The notes under the pieces were generated by a model, which saw nothing but the letters and a program-made list of their open reading frames with translations, did not search any database and was not told the DNA's origin. Below are positions 13,235 through 13,397 of a stretch of DNA of 13,397 nt, piece by piece. This stretch comes from Clostridia bacterium. Its GTDB lineage: Bacteria; Bacillota; Clostridia; Christensenellales; UBA1242. The position numbers and the translations under genes are program-made. How positions within the stretch are numbered: position 1 is the stretch's first letter; every line of letters begins with the position of its first letter. Location of the stretch: NCBI GenBank assembly GCA_028704215.1, contig JAQVLJ010000022.1:1-13397 (forward strand), written 5' to 3'.

Positions 13235-13255
13235 AATAGGCATCACTCGCCTATT
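13235..13255 (-). terminator. Terminator of the tRNA-like gene
   Basis: On the minus strand, AATAGGC (13249-13255) pairs with GCCTATT (13235-13241) across a 7-base loop, followed by a run of eight T. It begins 7 bases after the encoded CCA. The hairpin sequence is nearly the same as that at 12449-12473. Confidence 0.8.
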
Positions 13256-13262
13256 TAACTTG

Positions 13263-13304
13263 TGGTGGACTGTCGGGGACTCGAACCCCGGACCCACTGA
13301 TTGC
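13263..13304 (-). tRNA. 3' half of a tRNA-like gene with encoded CCA; 5' half absent
   Basis: On the minus strand, positions 13304 to 13263 read as the end of an anticodon loop (GCAA), a 3' anticodon-stem strand (TCAGT), a 5-base variable loop (GGGTC), a perfect T arm (CGGGG, TTCGAGT, CCCCG), an acceptor strand ACAGTCC, discriminator A and CCA. The partner acceptor strand (GGACTGT or GGGCTGT) and any D arm or 5' anticodon strand are absent from the bases before it, up to the window edge. U70 and A73, and a loop ending GCAA, would suit an alanine tRNA or tmRNA, but this is weak. It may be a fragment left by insertion at the tRNA, the 3' exon of an interrupted tRNA, or the end of a longer tRNA-like RNA. 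Confidence 0.6.
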
Positions 13305-13316
13305 GTCGAAACTCTC

Positions 13317-13397
13317 ACTTATTTATCAAAATTTGTTTTTACAAATTTTTTCATTTTTGTTCGGTTTCTCCTTCTCCCCATACAAATTACTTTGTCT
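13317..13397. repeat. Direct repeat, copy B (runs off the window end)
   Basis: Positions 13363-13397 are identical to copy A and reach the last base, so the repeat may go on. On the minus strand it contains AAGGAG, then ATGAAAAAA and an 11-codon frame ending TAA. Within it, 13329-13350 forms an AT-only-rich hairpin (AAAATTTGT/ACAAATTTT). It lies directly upstream of the tRNA-like fragment. Confidence 0.85.

Noticed and set aside
13263..13397. 3' end of tmRNA (ssrA)
   Set aside because: TTTCGAC lies nearby and U70 would suit alanine charging, but the usual GGAC before the T stem is replaced by GGGTC and no tag frame or pseudoknots can be seen in the 135 bases available. It stays only as an alternative for the tRNA-like fragment.
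13317..13397. Short peptides on the minus strand in the direct repeats (MKKFVKTNFDK and MKKNLYR)
   Set aside because: They follow AAGGAG, but the spacing to the ATG is about 13 bases, the peptides differ and are 11 and 7 codons long. Not enough to call genes.

Overview
This is an AT-rich, densely packed chromosomal window that looks like a spore-forming member of the Bacillota, most likely class Clostridia. The evidence is a sporulation sigma factor that resembles SigK and keeps its pro-sequence, A-type RNase P RNA, RNase J, a YrrM/TrmR-type tRNA methyltransferase, low G+C, and strong AGGAGG-like ribosome binding sites. Most of it is core metabolism and information processing. I see no transposase, CRISPR array, phage structural gene or defence system.

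Layout. Positions 1-1624 (minus) carry lepA, cut by the window start. It is divergent from a sigK-like gene (1777-2484, plus), which converges on a glycerophosphodiester phosphodiesterase gene (2481-3182, minus); their stop codons overlap in TTAA. The RNase P RNA gene follows (about 3302-3645, minus) with its own promoter and terminator, then a GalU-like sugar-nucleotide gene (3685-4545, minus). Next is a tight minus-strand operon read in the order RNase J (9132-7249), TrmR-like methyltransferase (7247-6669), U32 protein of the TrhP type (6664-5447) and a DgkB/YegS lipid kinase (5472-4576). It ends at a terminator folded into the last codons of the kinase gene. Upstream of it lie a polytopic membrane protein of unknown function (10211-9306, minus) and, divergently, a 74-residue acidic orphan protein (10444-10668, plus) behind a near-consensus promoter. 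A PnuC-type transporter (11541-10780, minus) converges on the orphan; a divergent HD-domain phosphohydrolase (11914-12432, plus) converges on a Nudix hydrolase (13021-12521, minus). The right edge holds the 3' half of a tRNA-like gene with encoded CCA and its terminator (minus), lying between two copies of a direct repeat of about 80 bp.

How the genes fit together. TrmR and the U32 protein form a plausible two-step route for wobble uridine 34 of tRNA (hydroxylation to ho5U, then methylation to mo5U), co-transcribed with the main 5'-3' exonuclease/endonuclease of mRNA decay. RNase P, LepA and the tRNA fragment add to the translation and RNA-processing theme. The GDPD, lipid kinase and GalU-like genes all touch glycerolipid or glycolipid metabolism, although they are not one operon. 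PnuC, the HD protein and the Nudix enzyme all belong to families that act on nucleosides, nucleotides or their relatives.

The most unusual region is the right end (13113-13397), which looks like a junction: a tRNA 3' half without its 5' half, flanked by a duplicated sequence. Other points of note are the Asn/Gln-rich N-terminal extension of RNase J, terminators embedded in coding ends, changed key residues in the GalU-like and HD proteins, and a changed L15 loop in RNase P RNA.
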